A stretch of 59,718 nt of DNA from Methylomonas koyamae (GTDB taxonomy: Bacteria; Pseudomonadota; Gammaproteobacteria; Methylococcales; Methylomonadaceae), in contig NZ_LUUK01000169.1 in assembly GCF_001644025.1 (NCBI RefSeq), positions 1 to 59,718 on the forward strand, written 5' to 3'. Under the pieces are notes generated by a model. The model worked only from the letters and a program-made list of their open reading frames with translations. It did no database searches and was not told the DNA's origin. Of the stretch, positions 36,204 through 44,859 are shown in pieces. Each line of letters begins with the position of its first letter. Position 1 is the stretch's first letter. The translations under genes and the position numbers were made by a program.

Positions 36204-36253
36204 AAAAAAAAGGCGTCTACCCCGTTTCGTTACCGAAACGAGAGTTAGACGCC
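36204..36253 (-). terminator. Intrinsic terminator in the nrtA leader
   Basis: On the minus strand, an outer stem of 8 bp (GGCGTCTA / TAGACGCC) and an inner stem of 7 bp (CGTTTCG / CGAAACG, GTAA loop) are followed at once by eight T residues. It sits between the promoter and nrtA, so transcription must pass it for the operon to be expressed. A classic attenuator position. Confidence 0.9.
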
Positions 36254-36263
36254 TTTGTCTGTC

Positions 36264-36308
36264 GGCTCTACGTCGAGCCTAAATTCAGTCGGCTCCTATC
36301 GCGGAGCC
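36264..36308 (-). promoter_or_regulatory. Two hexaloop hairpins preceding terminator (ANTAR/NasR-type leader candidate)
   Basis: In RNA order, hairpin P1 is GGCUCC-GCGAUA-GGAGCC (36308-36291) and P2 is GGCUC-GACGUA-GAGCC (36279-36264). Both have six-base loops, 11 bases apart, then the terminator. This is the architecture of leaders read by ANTAR antiterminators (NasR, NasT). The loops do not show the usual A at position 1, and G at position 4 occurs only in P2. All stem arms share GGCUC/GAGCC, so mutually exclusive pairing between P1 and P2 is also possible. Confidence 0.65.
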
Positions 36309-36320
36309 ACGTTAGCCCGA

Positions 36321-36340
36321 AAGCAATTCGGATGCCAAAA
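36321..36340 (-). promoter_or_regulatory. Sigma-54 promoter of the nrt-nas operon
   Basis: Minus-strand TTTTGGCATCCGAATTGCTT matches TGGCAC-N5-TTGCT almost fully, with GG (36336-36335) and GC (36324-36323) exactly 10 apart. The start is predicted near 36311, so hairpin P1 begins within a few bases of the 5' end of the transcript. Confidence 0.8.
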
Positions 36341-36457
36341 CCGATATTTCTGAGTCGCTTTTCGATAATTTAATTAAAAATCAATAATATGACTTGAGTT
36401 CGGTCGGTCGCGGTTGTCGGTGTGGCTTGTCGGTGTGTGGCCAAGTGGGATCAAAGT

Positions 36458-36504
36458 TGCACTCAATCGGTACGGTTTACGACATTTTGCACGCTTGTGG
36501 TGCG
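36458..36504. promoter_or_regulatory. Two NtrC-like enhancer sites upstream of nrtA
   Basis: Strong site TGCACGCTTGTGGTGCG (36488-36504) has the GCAC-N7-GTGC core and 11 of 14 defined positions of the NtrC consensus. A weaker one, TGCACTCAATCGGTACG (36458-36474), has 9 of 14. Their centres are 30 bp apart, near three helical turns, and lie about 155 and 185 bases upstream of the predicted start. They fall in the region also upstream of ppk2. Confidence 0.55.
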
Positions 36505-36572
36505 GAACGATAGCGCGATGCGGCGAAACCGCTACACTGGTAGTCAGCCAATTCACTTTCGAGGATGCAGCC

Positions 36573-37346
36573 ATGGGCAAAAAGAAATCCGAACGACCGA
36601 ATTACAAGGACGTGCTGCGGCAGTTGCAGGTAGAACTGGTCAAACTGCAAAGCCATATCATCAAGCACGGCGATAAGATTTTGATCCTGTTCGAGGGCCG
36701 GGACGCCGGCGGCAAGGACGGCACCATCAAGCGCATCATTCAGCATCTGAGCCCGCGCGAGACTCGAGTGGTGGCCTTGGGCAAACCGTCGGATCGCGAC
36801 CTGGGGAGCTGGTATTTTCAGCGCTATACCGAGCATCTGCCGGCCGCGCAAGAAATGGTGCTGTTCAACCGCAGTTGGTACAACCGGGCCGGCGTGGAAA
36901 GGGTCATGGGATTTTGCAGCGACGCCGATTACCACGAGTTCATCGAAACCGTCGCGCATTACGAGCAATTGCTGGTGCGTTCCGGCATCAAGCTATTTAA
37001 GTACTATCTGGATATCAGTAAGGAAGAGCAAAAAAAGCGTCTGAAGGCGCGGCTGGACGATCCGCTGAAACAATGGAAGATCAGCCCGATCGACAAAGCC
37101 GCCCAAAAGCATTGGCGCCAATACAGCGAGGCGCGCAACATCATGTTCGCCCGGACCCATCATCTATCGGCACCCTGGACCGTGGTGCGCGCCGACGACA
37201 AGCAGGCGGCGCGCGTCAACATTATCAAGGATTTATTGTCGCGACTGGATTACAAGGGCCGCGACGAGGAACTGATCTTGCCGGACGGTAATGTCGTTTT
37301 CAACTACGAAGAAAGCTATTTGCATAACGGCATGATCGCGCCTTAG
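36573..37346 (+). CDS. ppk2: Polyphosphate kinase 2
   Basis: 257-residue single-domain PPK2 enzyme that transfers phosphate between inorganic polyphosphate and nucleotides. Seen: Walker A GRDAGGKDGTIKRI, then KPSDRDLGSWYFQRY, the Walker B-like LFNRSWYNRAGVERVMGF and the lid RLDDPLKQWKISPID, all diagnostic. Start ATG 36573 has GAGG upstream. The frame extends to 36414 through sequence that contains the predicted NtrC sites, and I treat that as non-coding. It is divergent from the nitrate operon and shares its upstream region. With ppx elsewhere in the window, polyphosphate turnover is covered. Nucleotide preference (GDP or ADP) cannot be read from the sequence. Confidence 0.95.
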   Translation: MGKKKSERPNYKDVLRQLQVELVKLQSHIIKHGDKILILFEGRDAGGKDGTIKRIIQHLSPRETRVVALGKPSDRDLGSWYFQRYTEHLPAAQEMVLFNRSWYNRAGVERVMGFCSDADYHEFIETVAHYEQLLVRSGIKLFKYYLDISKEEQKKRLKARLDDPLKQWKISPIDKAAQKHWRQYSEARNIMFARTHHLSAPWTVVRADDKQAARVNIIKDLLSRLDYKGRDEELILPDGNVVFNYEESYLHNGMIAP

Positions 37347-37379
37347 CCGGCGACCGCCGAGACGGCCGCCTGCCGCCCT

Positions 37380-39668
37380 TTACTTGGCGGGTTTCGCGGC
37401 CGGTTTCGCGGCTTCCGGCGCGGGCGTTGGGGTTGCCGGCCCTGGCGGTGCAATAGGCCCGTTCGCCGGCGCCGGTGCGGTCGCCGGAGTTTCTCCAGCG
37501 GTCGGCGGGGCGGTAGCGGGTCCGATATAGCCTTGTCGCCAAGCCCAGCCGGCGCCGGCCAGCAACGCGAGCAGCAACAACAGCGCGGGCCAGCGGCTGG
37601 GTTTTTCGCCAAACGGATCGGCCAGATGGGTTTCGGCGTCCTTGGGTAGTTTGGCGACGTCGGTCAGCAAATGGCCGAACGGAATGTTGATGTAGGCCTT
37701 GGCGTTGACAGCCCAGCCGCAGGCATCCAGCAGCGGTGCCAGATTGCGTTGGCGCAGTTTTAGAAAGGCGATGAACATCGATGGTCCGGAAACCGCCATC
37801 ATGATGCCGGCGATCACCGGCGGCATTTGCCACCATTGCAAGGCCAAAAAGCCGCTAAATACCGAAGCCAGCGCGGTGCCGATCGCGCCGATCGCCAGAC
37901 CTATGGCCGCGAAGATCCCGGCGAACTTGCCGACATCGAAGGCGGTCGCGGCCGGCGGCGCCTTGCCTTCGCCGGCCTGAGCGCCGGCTTCGTTGATGCC
38001 TTTGAATGCGCCTTCGTGGGCTGCCTTGTCGCGGGCGCTGGCACTTTTTTCCAATTGTTCGTTAATCATCCGTGCCACCCGTTTATAGGGAGCCCAGAAG
38101 GCTTGCTGGATGCTGATCGGGTTTTCGATAATCTTAACGACGGTCGCGTCCCAGTCCTGGCCGGCGCGGTCGTAAAACACGCCGTTGCGGCCGACCCGCA
38201 AATTGTCGCTGTCGCCGTCGGTGAACGCGGCGGCAATCGTCAGTTTCTCGCTGCTGCCCTGGCGTCGGCATTCGCAGTACGCCAGAAATATCTTGCTCAG
38301 TTCGGCCAGTTTGCCGTGGGTGGCGACGTCGTCGACCTTAACGCACAGACGGCAAGCCCGGCCGTCCAGATACAAGGTACCGGCCTGAAAGATCGCGTGC
38401 GGCTCGGCGGTGTAAAAATCGCGGAAGGAGACGAAGTTGTTCAGCAGCCGGTACAGGTCGCGGTGATAGTGCAGCAAGCGGCTCAGGCCGTCGATCGCGT
38501 CGGCTTCGGCCTTCAGGGCTAGATCCTGTTCGATCAACGCCGCCAGCTTGGCTTGGGTGCCGCTTTCCAGATAGGTTTTGACGCTGGCGATCGGCAGGCC
38601 GGCGGCCGCGCTGGCCGGCTTTTGCGCCAGCCAGGCCCGGTAGTCGGCAAACCGGCCGAGTACGTCCCGCCATTGGGCGTAGCTCAAACTTTCCAGCGTG
38701 CCGAGTAAGGGCGTCAGCACGTCGGCGCGCAATTGCGCCAACGCATCGCTCCAGGCTGGATTGAGCCCGCCGCCCAGCGGCAGATCGCGGTCGGGCCCGA
38801 TGGTGGCCAACGGCAGTTGCGCCACCGCTTCCAGCTCAGGCGCCAGATCGAATCCGGCCAGTTGTTCGTAGCGGGCGTCGCTGGGATTCAGTGCCGTGGC
38901 GGCGCGTTCGTCGAAGGCCGCCAGCCGGCAGCGGGTGAAATAATCGTCGATCTTGGCCTTGATTTTGTCCAGCGAGGCTGCCGCCGATTCCGGATCGGCG
39001 ATGTTGCCGCGCACCTGGGCGGCTTCCCGGTCGCATTCCCGCCACCAGTCGTAATAGACCTGGGCGTCCGCGAAGAATTGCGTCAGTTTTTCGGCGTCGA
39101 TGCCGGGTTCGCCGCAACGGTCGATCAACTCGCCTTGGCAGGCCATGATGTCGCTAATAGCCGCTTGGCCGGTTTCGTCGGCGGCGGCTTTGGCCGGGAC
39201 GATGCCGTCGCCGTTAAAACGGGTTTCGGCAAAGATTTTCGCCATGTCGGCCAAATCTTCGTCGGTGATTTCGCTGGCTTGCGGTTTGCCCAGATTTTTC
39301 AGTACTTCCTTGGCGCAAGCCAGCAGCTGCTTGCCTTCCTCATCGTGGTCGTTGATCGCCGCGAGCGGCAGGCTGGCTTTTTGTTGCAGCAAATCGGACG
39401 GGTTTTTCAAGACCTTGCCGACCCAGCGTACCGCCGCCAGCACCTCCGGCACCCGAATCCGGCCGTCGCCGTCGCTGTCGAGCAGTTGCAGCGTGCGTTC
39501 GTCGAAGTACAGACCGTGGGTCGGACAACTCAGCGCCGCCCACAATTTCTGATCGAGTTCCGGCAGCGCCAGTAAATCGCTGGCGCGCTTCAGTTCCACT
39601 TGGTCGAAACCGCCGAGTTTGGCGAAACGCCATTTTTCGGCGGGTTGGCGTGGATAGGCTTGATTCAT
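37380..39668 (-). CDS. Large EF-hand membrane protein of unknown function
   Basis: 762 residues. Near the N-terminus (about 60-75) is a canonical EF-hand loop, LDSDGDGRIRVPE, and a second degenerate one is near 150 (RFNGDGIVPA), suggesting calcium binding. The central region (about 200-560) is soluble, with aromatic and Leu-rich helices. Two or three hydrophobic segments lie around 600-650 (IFAAIGLAIGAIGTALASVFSG, IAGIMMAVSG), another follows near 705 (LLLLLALLAGAGW), and a Pro/Ala tail of about 40 residues closes the protein. I do not recognise a catalytic family. It is probably an inner-membrane protein with a large cytoplasmic sensor part. Start at ATG 39668 with GGAG eight bases upstream. 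It converges on ppk2. Confidence 0.85.
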   Translation of the reverse strand: MNQAYPRQPAEKWRFAKLGGFDQVELKRASDLLALPELDQKLWAALSCPTHGLYFDERTLQLLDSDGDGRIRVPEVLAAVRWVGKVLKNPSDLLQQKASLPLAAINDHDEEGKQLLACAKEVLKNLGKPQASEITDEDLADMAKIFAETRFNGDGIVPAKAAADETGQAAISDIMACQGELIDRCGEPGIDAEKLTQFFADAQVYYDWWRECDREAAQVRGNIADPESAAASLDKIKAKIDDYFTRCRLAAFDERAATALNPSDARYEQLAGFDLAPELEAVAQLPLATIGPDRDLPLGGGLNPAWSDALAQLRADVLTPLLGTLESLSYAQWRDVLGRFADYRAWLAQKPASAAAGLPIASVKTYLESGTQAKLAALIEQDLALKAEADAIDGLSRLLHYHRDLYRLLNNFVSFRDFYTAEPHAIFQAGTLYLDGRACRLCVKVDDVATHGKLAELSKIFLAYCECRRQGSSEKLTIAAAFTDGDSDNLRVGRNGVFYDRAGQDWDATVVKIIENPISIQQAFWAPYKRVARMINEQLEKSASARDKAAHEGAFKGINEAGAQAGEGKAPPAATAFDVGKFAGIFAAIGLAIGAIGTALASVFSGFLALQWWQMPPVIAGIMMAVSGPSMFIAFLKLRQRNLAPLLDACGWAVNAKAYINIPFGHLLTDVAKLPKDAETHLADPFGEKPSRWPALLLLLALLAGAGWAWRQGYIGPATAPPTAGETPATAPAPANGPIAPPGPATPTPAPEAAKPAAKPAK

Positions 39669-39985
39669 CGGAGGGTCTCCCTGCTTGGTGGCGTACGATT
39701 GCAAATACTAACTGAAAACCGGAAATTCGCCGTCTCTGTCCCGGAAACGGCCGAACCTTGACATCGACAGGCGGGGGCGAGCCGCGAGCCGCCGGACTGG
39801 CGGCAAGCCTGAATCGGCTGGACGCGGCAGAGCTTAAGCCACTCGAAAACGGAGTGCAAATATCGGCCTCATATAAAAAGCCGTGTTCGTCTGTAAAGCG
39901 ACCGCGGCTACCCAGGGATGGGCGACAACGAGCGATCGGCGCGAGGTCGGCGATATTTTTGCTTCGGGCCTATTAATCCGGCGAT
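39669..39985. other. Intergenic region
   Basis: 317 bases between two minus-strand genes. A promoter for the EF-hand gene should lie here, but I see no clear -10/-35, terminator or repeat. Confidence 0.4.
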
Positions 39986-41308
39986 TCATTCGAACGCGCC
40001 CAGCAATCCTTCCGAGTTGGCGTCTCGTTCGCCGAGCGGCGGCAGGCCGAAGCGGGTTTCGATCAGCTTTAGGATGGCCGTCGTGTCGTAGCGAGTGTGG
40101 TCGATGTAGTGTTTTTTCGCGAACGGCGAAACCACGACGGCCGGAATCCGCGTACCGGGTCCCCAACGGTCGCCCTCGGGTGGGGCGACGTGATCCCACA
40201 AACCGCCGTATTCGTCGTAGGTGATGACGATGGCGGTGGAGGACCAGATCGGGCTGGCGCGAATTGCTTCGACCACGTCGCGAACATCCCGGTCGGCTTC
40301 CAGGATGCTGGAGTAGCCGGGGTGTTGGTTGCTGCGCCCGACCGGCTTGTAAAACGCGACTTGCGGAAAGCCGGTTTTCAGGTCCGCGAACAGGCGCTGT
40401 TTGTCGCGCAAATGCTCGGCGCGGGCGGCGCTGTTCGGCGCGTAGTTGGCGTAGTAGATAAAGGGTTGGTGGTGGTACTGAAAGTTGTCGCCAAGGTCGC
40501 GGCCGGCCACGGCGTCGTCCCAACCGCCGGCATACCAGGCCCAACTCACGCCCTTGTCCGACAGGCGATCGCCGATGGTTGGCGCGGTTTGTATCGGCAG
40601 ACGCCGTTCGGGGTGCTTGTCGTCGTGCGGTGGGAAAAACGGTTGTATCGTGCCGACCGCGTAGCCGTCCAAGGTGACGCTGGGATCGCCGACCGGCTTG
40701 CCGGTGGCCGGGTCCGCCTGCCAGTGCAGCATGTCGTCCGGCGCATTGTTGAAACGCGGCGTGCAGGCGCAGATCAGCCATTGATGATTTAAAAACGAGC
40801 CGCCGTAAGCCGCCTGGAAAAAATGGTCGGCCAGCGTGAACTCCTTGGCATATTGCCACAGCGCCGTGCCGGCCAGATTGTAGTAGCCTTGGGTCAGTCC
40901 GCCGGCCGACGATAATTGCGCGAAACGGTCGTTACGGCCGGCGTTGATTTGCATCTGGTGGATGAAAAACCGGTGAGTCAGATCCGGGTGACGTTGGTTG
41001 GGGTTGATGTAACGGCCTATGTCGAATGGGGCGTTGGCGAGATCGGCCGGGAAGCGCTCGTCGTTTTTGCCGTCGCTGCGAATCGGCGGCAGCGTGCCGT
41101 AGGGCCTACCGAATTCGTCGATTTGCGGCGGCGCCGATTGGGCGTTGCTGAGGCCGTCGGCGCCGGGGAACAGGCCGAACACATTGTCGAAACTGCGATT
41201 TTCCAGATAGATCACCAGGATGTGCTCGATGCGCGATAAATCGGCGGACGATGCCACCGTGGACAGCAGCGCGCCGGTCGCTAACATAGTGATCTGCAAA
41301 CATTTCAT
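39986..41308 (-). CDS. Secreted phosphoesterase (phospholipase C/acid phosphatase type)
   Basis: 440 residues with an N-terminal signal peptide (cleavage near residue 22, ASSADL). Member of the phosphoesterase family that includes bacterial phospholipase C and AcpA. Seen: the metal/nucleophile start IEHILVIYLENRSFDNVFG, NHQWLICACTPRFN, and the C-terminal metal-binding set AIVITYDEYGGLWDHVAPP and GPGTRIPAVVVSPFAK. Substrate may be phospholipids or phosphate monoesters. Start ATG 41308 with GGAG. The longer frame to 41746 is not used. It stands alone on the minus strand, divergent from the small Ser/Ala-rich gene. Confidence 0.9.
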   Translation of the reverse strand: MKCLQITMLATGALLSTVASSADLSRIEHILVIYLENRSFDNVFGLFPGADGLSNAQSAPPQIDEFGRPYGTLPPIRSDGKNDERFPADLANAPFDIGRYINPNQRHPDLTHRFFIHQMQINAGRNDRFAQLSSAGGLTQGYYNLAGTALWQYAKEFTLADHFFQAAYGGSFLNHQWLICACTPRFNNAPDDMLHWQADPATGKPVGDPSVTLDGYAVGTIQPFFPPHDDKHPERRLPIQTAPTIGDRLSDKGVSWAWYAGGWDDAVAGRDLGDNFQYHHQPFIYYANYAPNSAARAEHLRDKQRLFADLKTGFPQVAFYKPVGRSNQHPGYSSILEADRDVRDVVEAIRASPIWSSTAIVITYDEYGGLWDHVAPPEGDRWGPGTRIPAVVVSPFAKKHYIDHTRYDTTAILKLIETRFGLPPLGERDANSEGLLGAFE

Positions 41309-41437
41309 CGATGAACTCCGGGATGTGAGGCGTAATAATAAGAAAACGATTAAATTCGGCAATTGCCGGCGGATTGGATTAGAATTCGACGCAACGATGG
41401 CACAACGCCCTCGCTCCGTAAAGATCTGGAGGCCCCC

Positions 41438-41788
41438 ATGGACATCAATACCCAATACTCGCAATCCAGCGCCCTGACCACTCAGGCAACCCGCGATCTT
41501 AAAGCACCCAAAAGCGCCGAATCGGCGGAACCCAAATCGGTTACGACGCCGGATCGCGATTCCGATAGCGACAATCAGGCCGTTGGCGATACCGTGAGCT
41601 TTTCCCAAGCCTCGTTGCGCTTGGCGCAAAGTCAATCGAAGACCGACGCGCAACCGGCGCTGAATTCCAGCGCCGAAGCGCGCCGGGCCGCCGAGGATCT
41701 GGTGAGCTCCAGCGCGGCCAACCCGGCGGCTTTCTACGCCGCTCAAGGCAACGGCACGCGCATCAACGTTGGCGGTTTGTTAGGCTAA
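41438..41788 (+). CDS. Small Ser/Ala/Asp-rich protein of unknown function
   Basis: 116 residues, no signal peptide or membrane segment. The N-terminal half is low in hydrophobics (Ser, Asp, Lys, Thr), likely disordered. The C-terminal third (about 65-116) is helical, with ASLRLAQ, EARRAAEDLV, and ends in INVGGLLG. I recognise no family. GGAGG six bases before ATG 41438 gives the gene a good start signal, and a strong terminator follows 40 bases after the stop, so it is probably expressed as a single gene. It is divergent from the secreted phosphoesterase. Confidence 0.7.
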   Translation: MDINTQYSQSSALTTQATRDLKAPKSAESAEPKSVTTPDRDSDSDNQAVGDTVSFSQASLRLAQSQSKTDAQPALNSSAEARRAAEDLVSSSAANPAAFYAAQGNGTRINVGGLLG

Positions 41789-41830
41789 TATCAGCTGCAT
41801 ATATCAGCTGCATATATAGGTATCTTACGA

Positions 41831-41865
41831 CGGCCGCGGGCGTCATGCCCGCGGCCGTTTTTTTT
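41831..41865 (+). terminator. Strong intrinsic terminator
   Basis: Stem CGGCCGCGGGC / GCCCGCGGCCG (11 bp) with loop GTCAT, followed by eight T residues. It closes the small Ser/Ala-rich gene. A short direct repeat (ATATCAGCTGCAT, two copies) lies just before it. Confidence 0.9.
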
Positions 41866-43584
41866 GTCCGGCGGATTGAGATACCCACTCGCTTAACTCG
41901 TCACACCGGCATTCCAGGCCTGGGAGACGTAAGCTATTCGTGTTTTATAGGGGCGTTCGTTTAGAAGTGTTTCCCAACCCATGTCGTTTGGGCGCCTAAA
42001 TTCCTTTGTGGCTTAAGTTTCTCCTCGCCCCCAAATCCGCTAGACGGATGTAGGGCATGGCCAGGGTGGGTGTCCTCGGCTGGGTAAAGCGATGCGGCGA
42101 TCCCAAAAGGTCGGCATGCGCAAATAAGGCGCGCCCAACGTTTCACCTCGCCAGCCCAGAGACAAGCCGTACACTCGGCAGTCCGGATGTCGGCCCGACC
42201 GCCGGCGCCCATCAATTCGGCAGGCCGCTGCGCCGATTGCGGCCAAGTTGTCCGCGCCGCCGCGGTTCGTGAGCGTTCGGAACCGACTGGGCGGATTTTG
42301 TCGGCCACGGGCGGTTCGATCATCAGGCTGGCCTGTTGAGATATACCAATTCCGTCACACACCAAGCAATTGACGCAGGCCGTTTTCCTGAACGGCTAGC
42401 CAGACAGTATCGATCCAACACAGAACGCTGGGGCAATGACGGTTGGGGCGATGCCCGACATGTCGATTGATTCCGGTGTGAAGTAGTCGTGATCTGGGAA
42501 GACTTGCTGTGACAGTAGTCGACTGAGACCACGCCGCGTTGTTGCCGAAACAGCAGTCGTCCAGCAATCGCCGATCCTGCAGCAACAATCCGCCGACATT
42601 CGACGGCCGGGTTCGGCGTTACCTCCAGGTCCCGATCGTATTCTCGTCACGGTCTATTACGGAGTGTCAAACCTAGGTTCGACGCTCCGGATTCAAAGCG
42701 CGACCGAGCAAAGACGCCGGGTTGGACTATTCAGGGATCATCGCATGGCGCGGTAGCAACCGCTGCTTTTCCGTCCGGATCGCACGCCATTACAGCGCAT
42801 GGCATAAGTTTTGCCCTGTGACGGAGCATCGGCATCGCCATTCATCCGACATCTGACCAGGAGTCATCATGCGCATTTCCTTCAACGCCGCCAGCCTCGG
42901 TACCGCTCTGGCCGGCCGCGCGGGTTTATCCCAAGATAAGGTTAAACTGACCAGCGAATCGGCCGGTGTCGCTCTGATAAAGGCATCGAATGTTCCGGTG
43001 TCGGCCGTTGGTTTCAGTTCGTGCAGGTACCCGCGCCGGATTTGTCTAGACCTCCGGTCGCGGTTGACAGCTTTAATTACGATACCAGCATCAGGGTGCG
43101 GATCGCCCGCGGCCAGATGGTCGAGCCGGGCGGTACTTCCCGGCCAGGGACGGCGAATTGATGGACTGTAGCCAGTTCGCCGAGCGGTATTGCCTCGCCA
43201 CCCACAAACTGAAGAGTTGTTGCTGGCATGCCGTGCAAGCCGCTGCCATACCTTTTGCTAACCCAATATGAGTTGGCTCTCCAAGCCACTGGCCGAGGCG
43301 GGAACTAAATCGCCGCTGTCGACCTAAGGTTCGTGAAACAATGTTTGCCAAAGGGAAATACCAAACGATGGCCAAGCCGCGGCTTCAACTCCGTTAGCAG
43401 GCTAACCGCCGCGACGCCGTCGTCAGTGTCCAGGTTCCAGCGATTAATCGTTACCGCTTGAAGCCCGGCCGGCTCGCCTTGCAATGCAACCGTTTTTCGA
43501 CTCTCGGCGGAACCGGCGGCCGCTTCGCACGCCTAATAACGACAATACCTTGGCAACCTTATATCCTCATATAGAATCCCTTGC
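41866..43584. other. 1.7 kb gene-poor stretch, probably decayed DNA
   Basis: No open frame here has both a good start and protein-like sequence over a useful length. The frames are short and interrupted on both strands, and the text reads like relics of former genes. I see no transposase core, inverted terminal repeat, tRNA or integrase. The only fragment with coding flavour is at 42869-43161. Confidence 0.55.
42869..43161 (+). pseudogene. Possible frameshifted gene remnant
   Basis: An ATG with AGGAG six bases upstream begins a frame with protein-like sequence for about 50 codons. From near 43000 protein-like text continues in another frame (FVQVPAPDLSRPP, then SFNYDTSIRVRIARGQMVE) to a stop at 43161. 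A single frameshift would join them. I cannot name the family, so this remains weak. Confidence 0.25.
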
Positions 43585-44856
43585 ATGACTAACCCAACCC
43601 CCATCGATGCTTCTATCCGGCGCCGCTCTCGCTGGTATTGGCGCGGCGCACTTTCTACCCTCGGCGTGATCGGTATTCTGGTCTATCTGCAATTCGGTCA
43701 GGCCGCGCCCGATACTAAAGCCGAGCGCGGCTCCAAAAACCGGCCGCCGTTCGGCGAGCGGCCGGACGCACCGGCTGTCGTGGCCATCCAATCCGCCGAT
43801 AGCGGCGATTTTCCGGTGTATTTGCACGCGCTAGGCACTGTCACCGCGCTACGCACCGTCACCGTCAAGTCGCGCGTTGACGGCGAACTGGTGAAAGTGA
43901 ACTTCAGCGAAGGGCAAATGGTTAAAGCCGGCGATCTGTTGGCCGAAATCGACCCGCGTCCGTTTCAAGTACAATTGCAGCAAGCCCAGGGCCAGCTGAC
44001 CCGCGACCAGGCCTTGCTGCAAAACGCCGAACTGGACCGGGCCCGCTATCAAACCTTGCTGGAACAGGATTCGATTGCCGCCCAACAAACCGTCACCCAA
44101 GAATCCCAGGTCAAACAATATCGAGGGAATGTCGAGATGGACCAGGCCCTGGTCGATAATGCCAAACTGCAACTCGGTTACGCCAAACTGACCGCGCCGA
44201 TTTCCGGCCGGGTCGGCTTGCGGCAAGTGGACCAAGGCAACCTCGTCAGAGCCGGCGATGCCAACGGCTTGGTGGTGATTACCCAACTGCAACCGATCAG
44301 CGTGGTGTTTACCTTGCCGGAAGACAAGCTGCCGGACGTGGTAAAACGCTATCGCGAAGGCAAGGAGATTGGCATCGAAGCTTACGACCGCGCCGGCAAA
44401 ATCAAACTGGCCGACGGCAAACTGATCGCGCTGGACAATCAAATCGATCCGACCACCGGCACCCTAAAATTGAAGGCCCAATTCGACAACCGCGAGCAAA
44501 CCCTGTTCGCCAACCAGTTCGTCAATATCCGCATGCATCTGGACACCTTGCGCGGCGTCACTCAAATACCGAGCGCCGCGCTGCAGCACGACAGTCAGGG
44601 CGCCTTTGTCTACGTGGTCGATGCCGAAAACATCGCTCATCTGCGCCGGGTGGAACCGGGGCCCAGCGAAGGCGAAAAGGTCGCGATCGAGAAGCGGATT
44701 GCGCCGGGCGAAACCTTGATCGTTACCGGCATCGACCGGGTCAAGGATGGTGGAGTGGTCGATGTCGCCGAAAAAGACGGTCAGGCAGTGGCGGCAAGGC
44801 CCGAACTACAGCCCAAGCCGGCAGACGAATCCGGCCAACGTCGGCGGCGCGGTTAA
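43585..44856 (+). CDS. mdtA: RND efflux periplasmic adaptor (MdtA-like)
   Basis: 423-residue membrane-fusion protein linking an RND pump to an outer-membrane channel. Seen: an N-terminal anchor segment (about 20-40), a lipoyl/hairpin part (VKSRVDGELVKVNFSEGQMVKAGDLLAEIDP), a coiled-coil hairpin (about 130-195), the second lipoyl half KLTAPISGRVGLRQVD and beta-barrel parts. The C-terminal tail is charged. No lipobox Cys, unlike AcrA. It starts a three-gene operon with the two RND pumps, in the MdtABC order. The outer-membrane partner is not encoded nearby. Confidence 0.93.
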   Translation: MTNPTPIDASIRRRSRWYWRGALSTLGVIGILVYLQFGQAAPDTKAERGSKNRPPFGERPDAPAVVAIQSADSGDFPVYLHALGTVTALRTVTVKSRVDGELVKVNFSEGQMVKAGDLLAEIDPRPFQVQLQQAQGQLTRDQALLQNAELDRARYQTLLEQDSIAAQQTVTQESQVKQYRGNVEMDQALVDNAKLQLGYAKLTAPISGRVGLRQVDQGNLVRAGDANGLVVITQLQPISVVFTLPEDKLPDVVKRYREGKEIGIEAYDRAGKIKLADGKLIALDNQIDPTTGTLKLKAQFDNREQTLFANQFVNIRMHLDTLRGVTQIPSAALQHDSQGAFVYVVDAENIAHLRRVEPGPSEGEKVAIEKRIAPGETLIVTGIDRVKDGGVVDVAEKDGQAVAARPELQPKPADESGQRRRRG

Positions 44857-44859
44857 GCC

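Noticed and set aside
36414-36572. Upstream start for ppk2 at 36414
   Set aside because: The added residues lack PPK2 similarity and cover the predicted NtrC sites. ATG 36573 has a good ribosome site.
41961-42365. Minus-strand frame of 134 residues in the gene-poor stretch
   Set aside because: No ribosome site and low-complexity, Ala/Arg-rich text. Nothing recognisable in it, and it is overlapped by equally poor frames.
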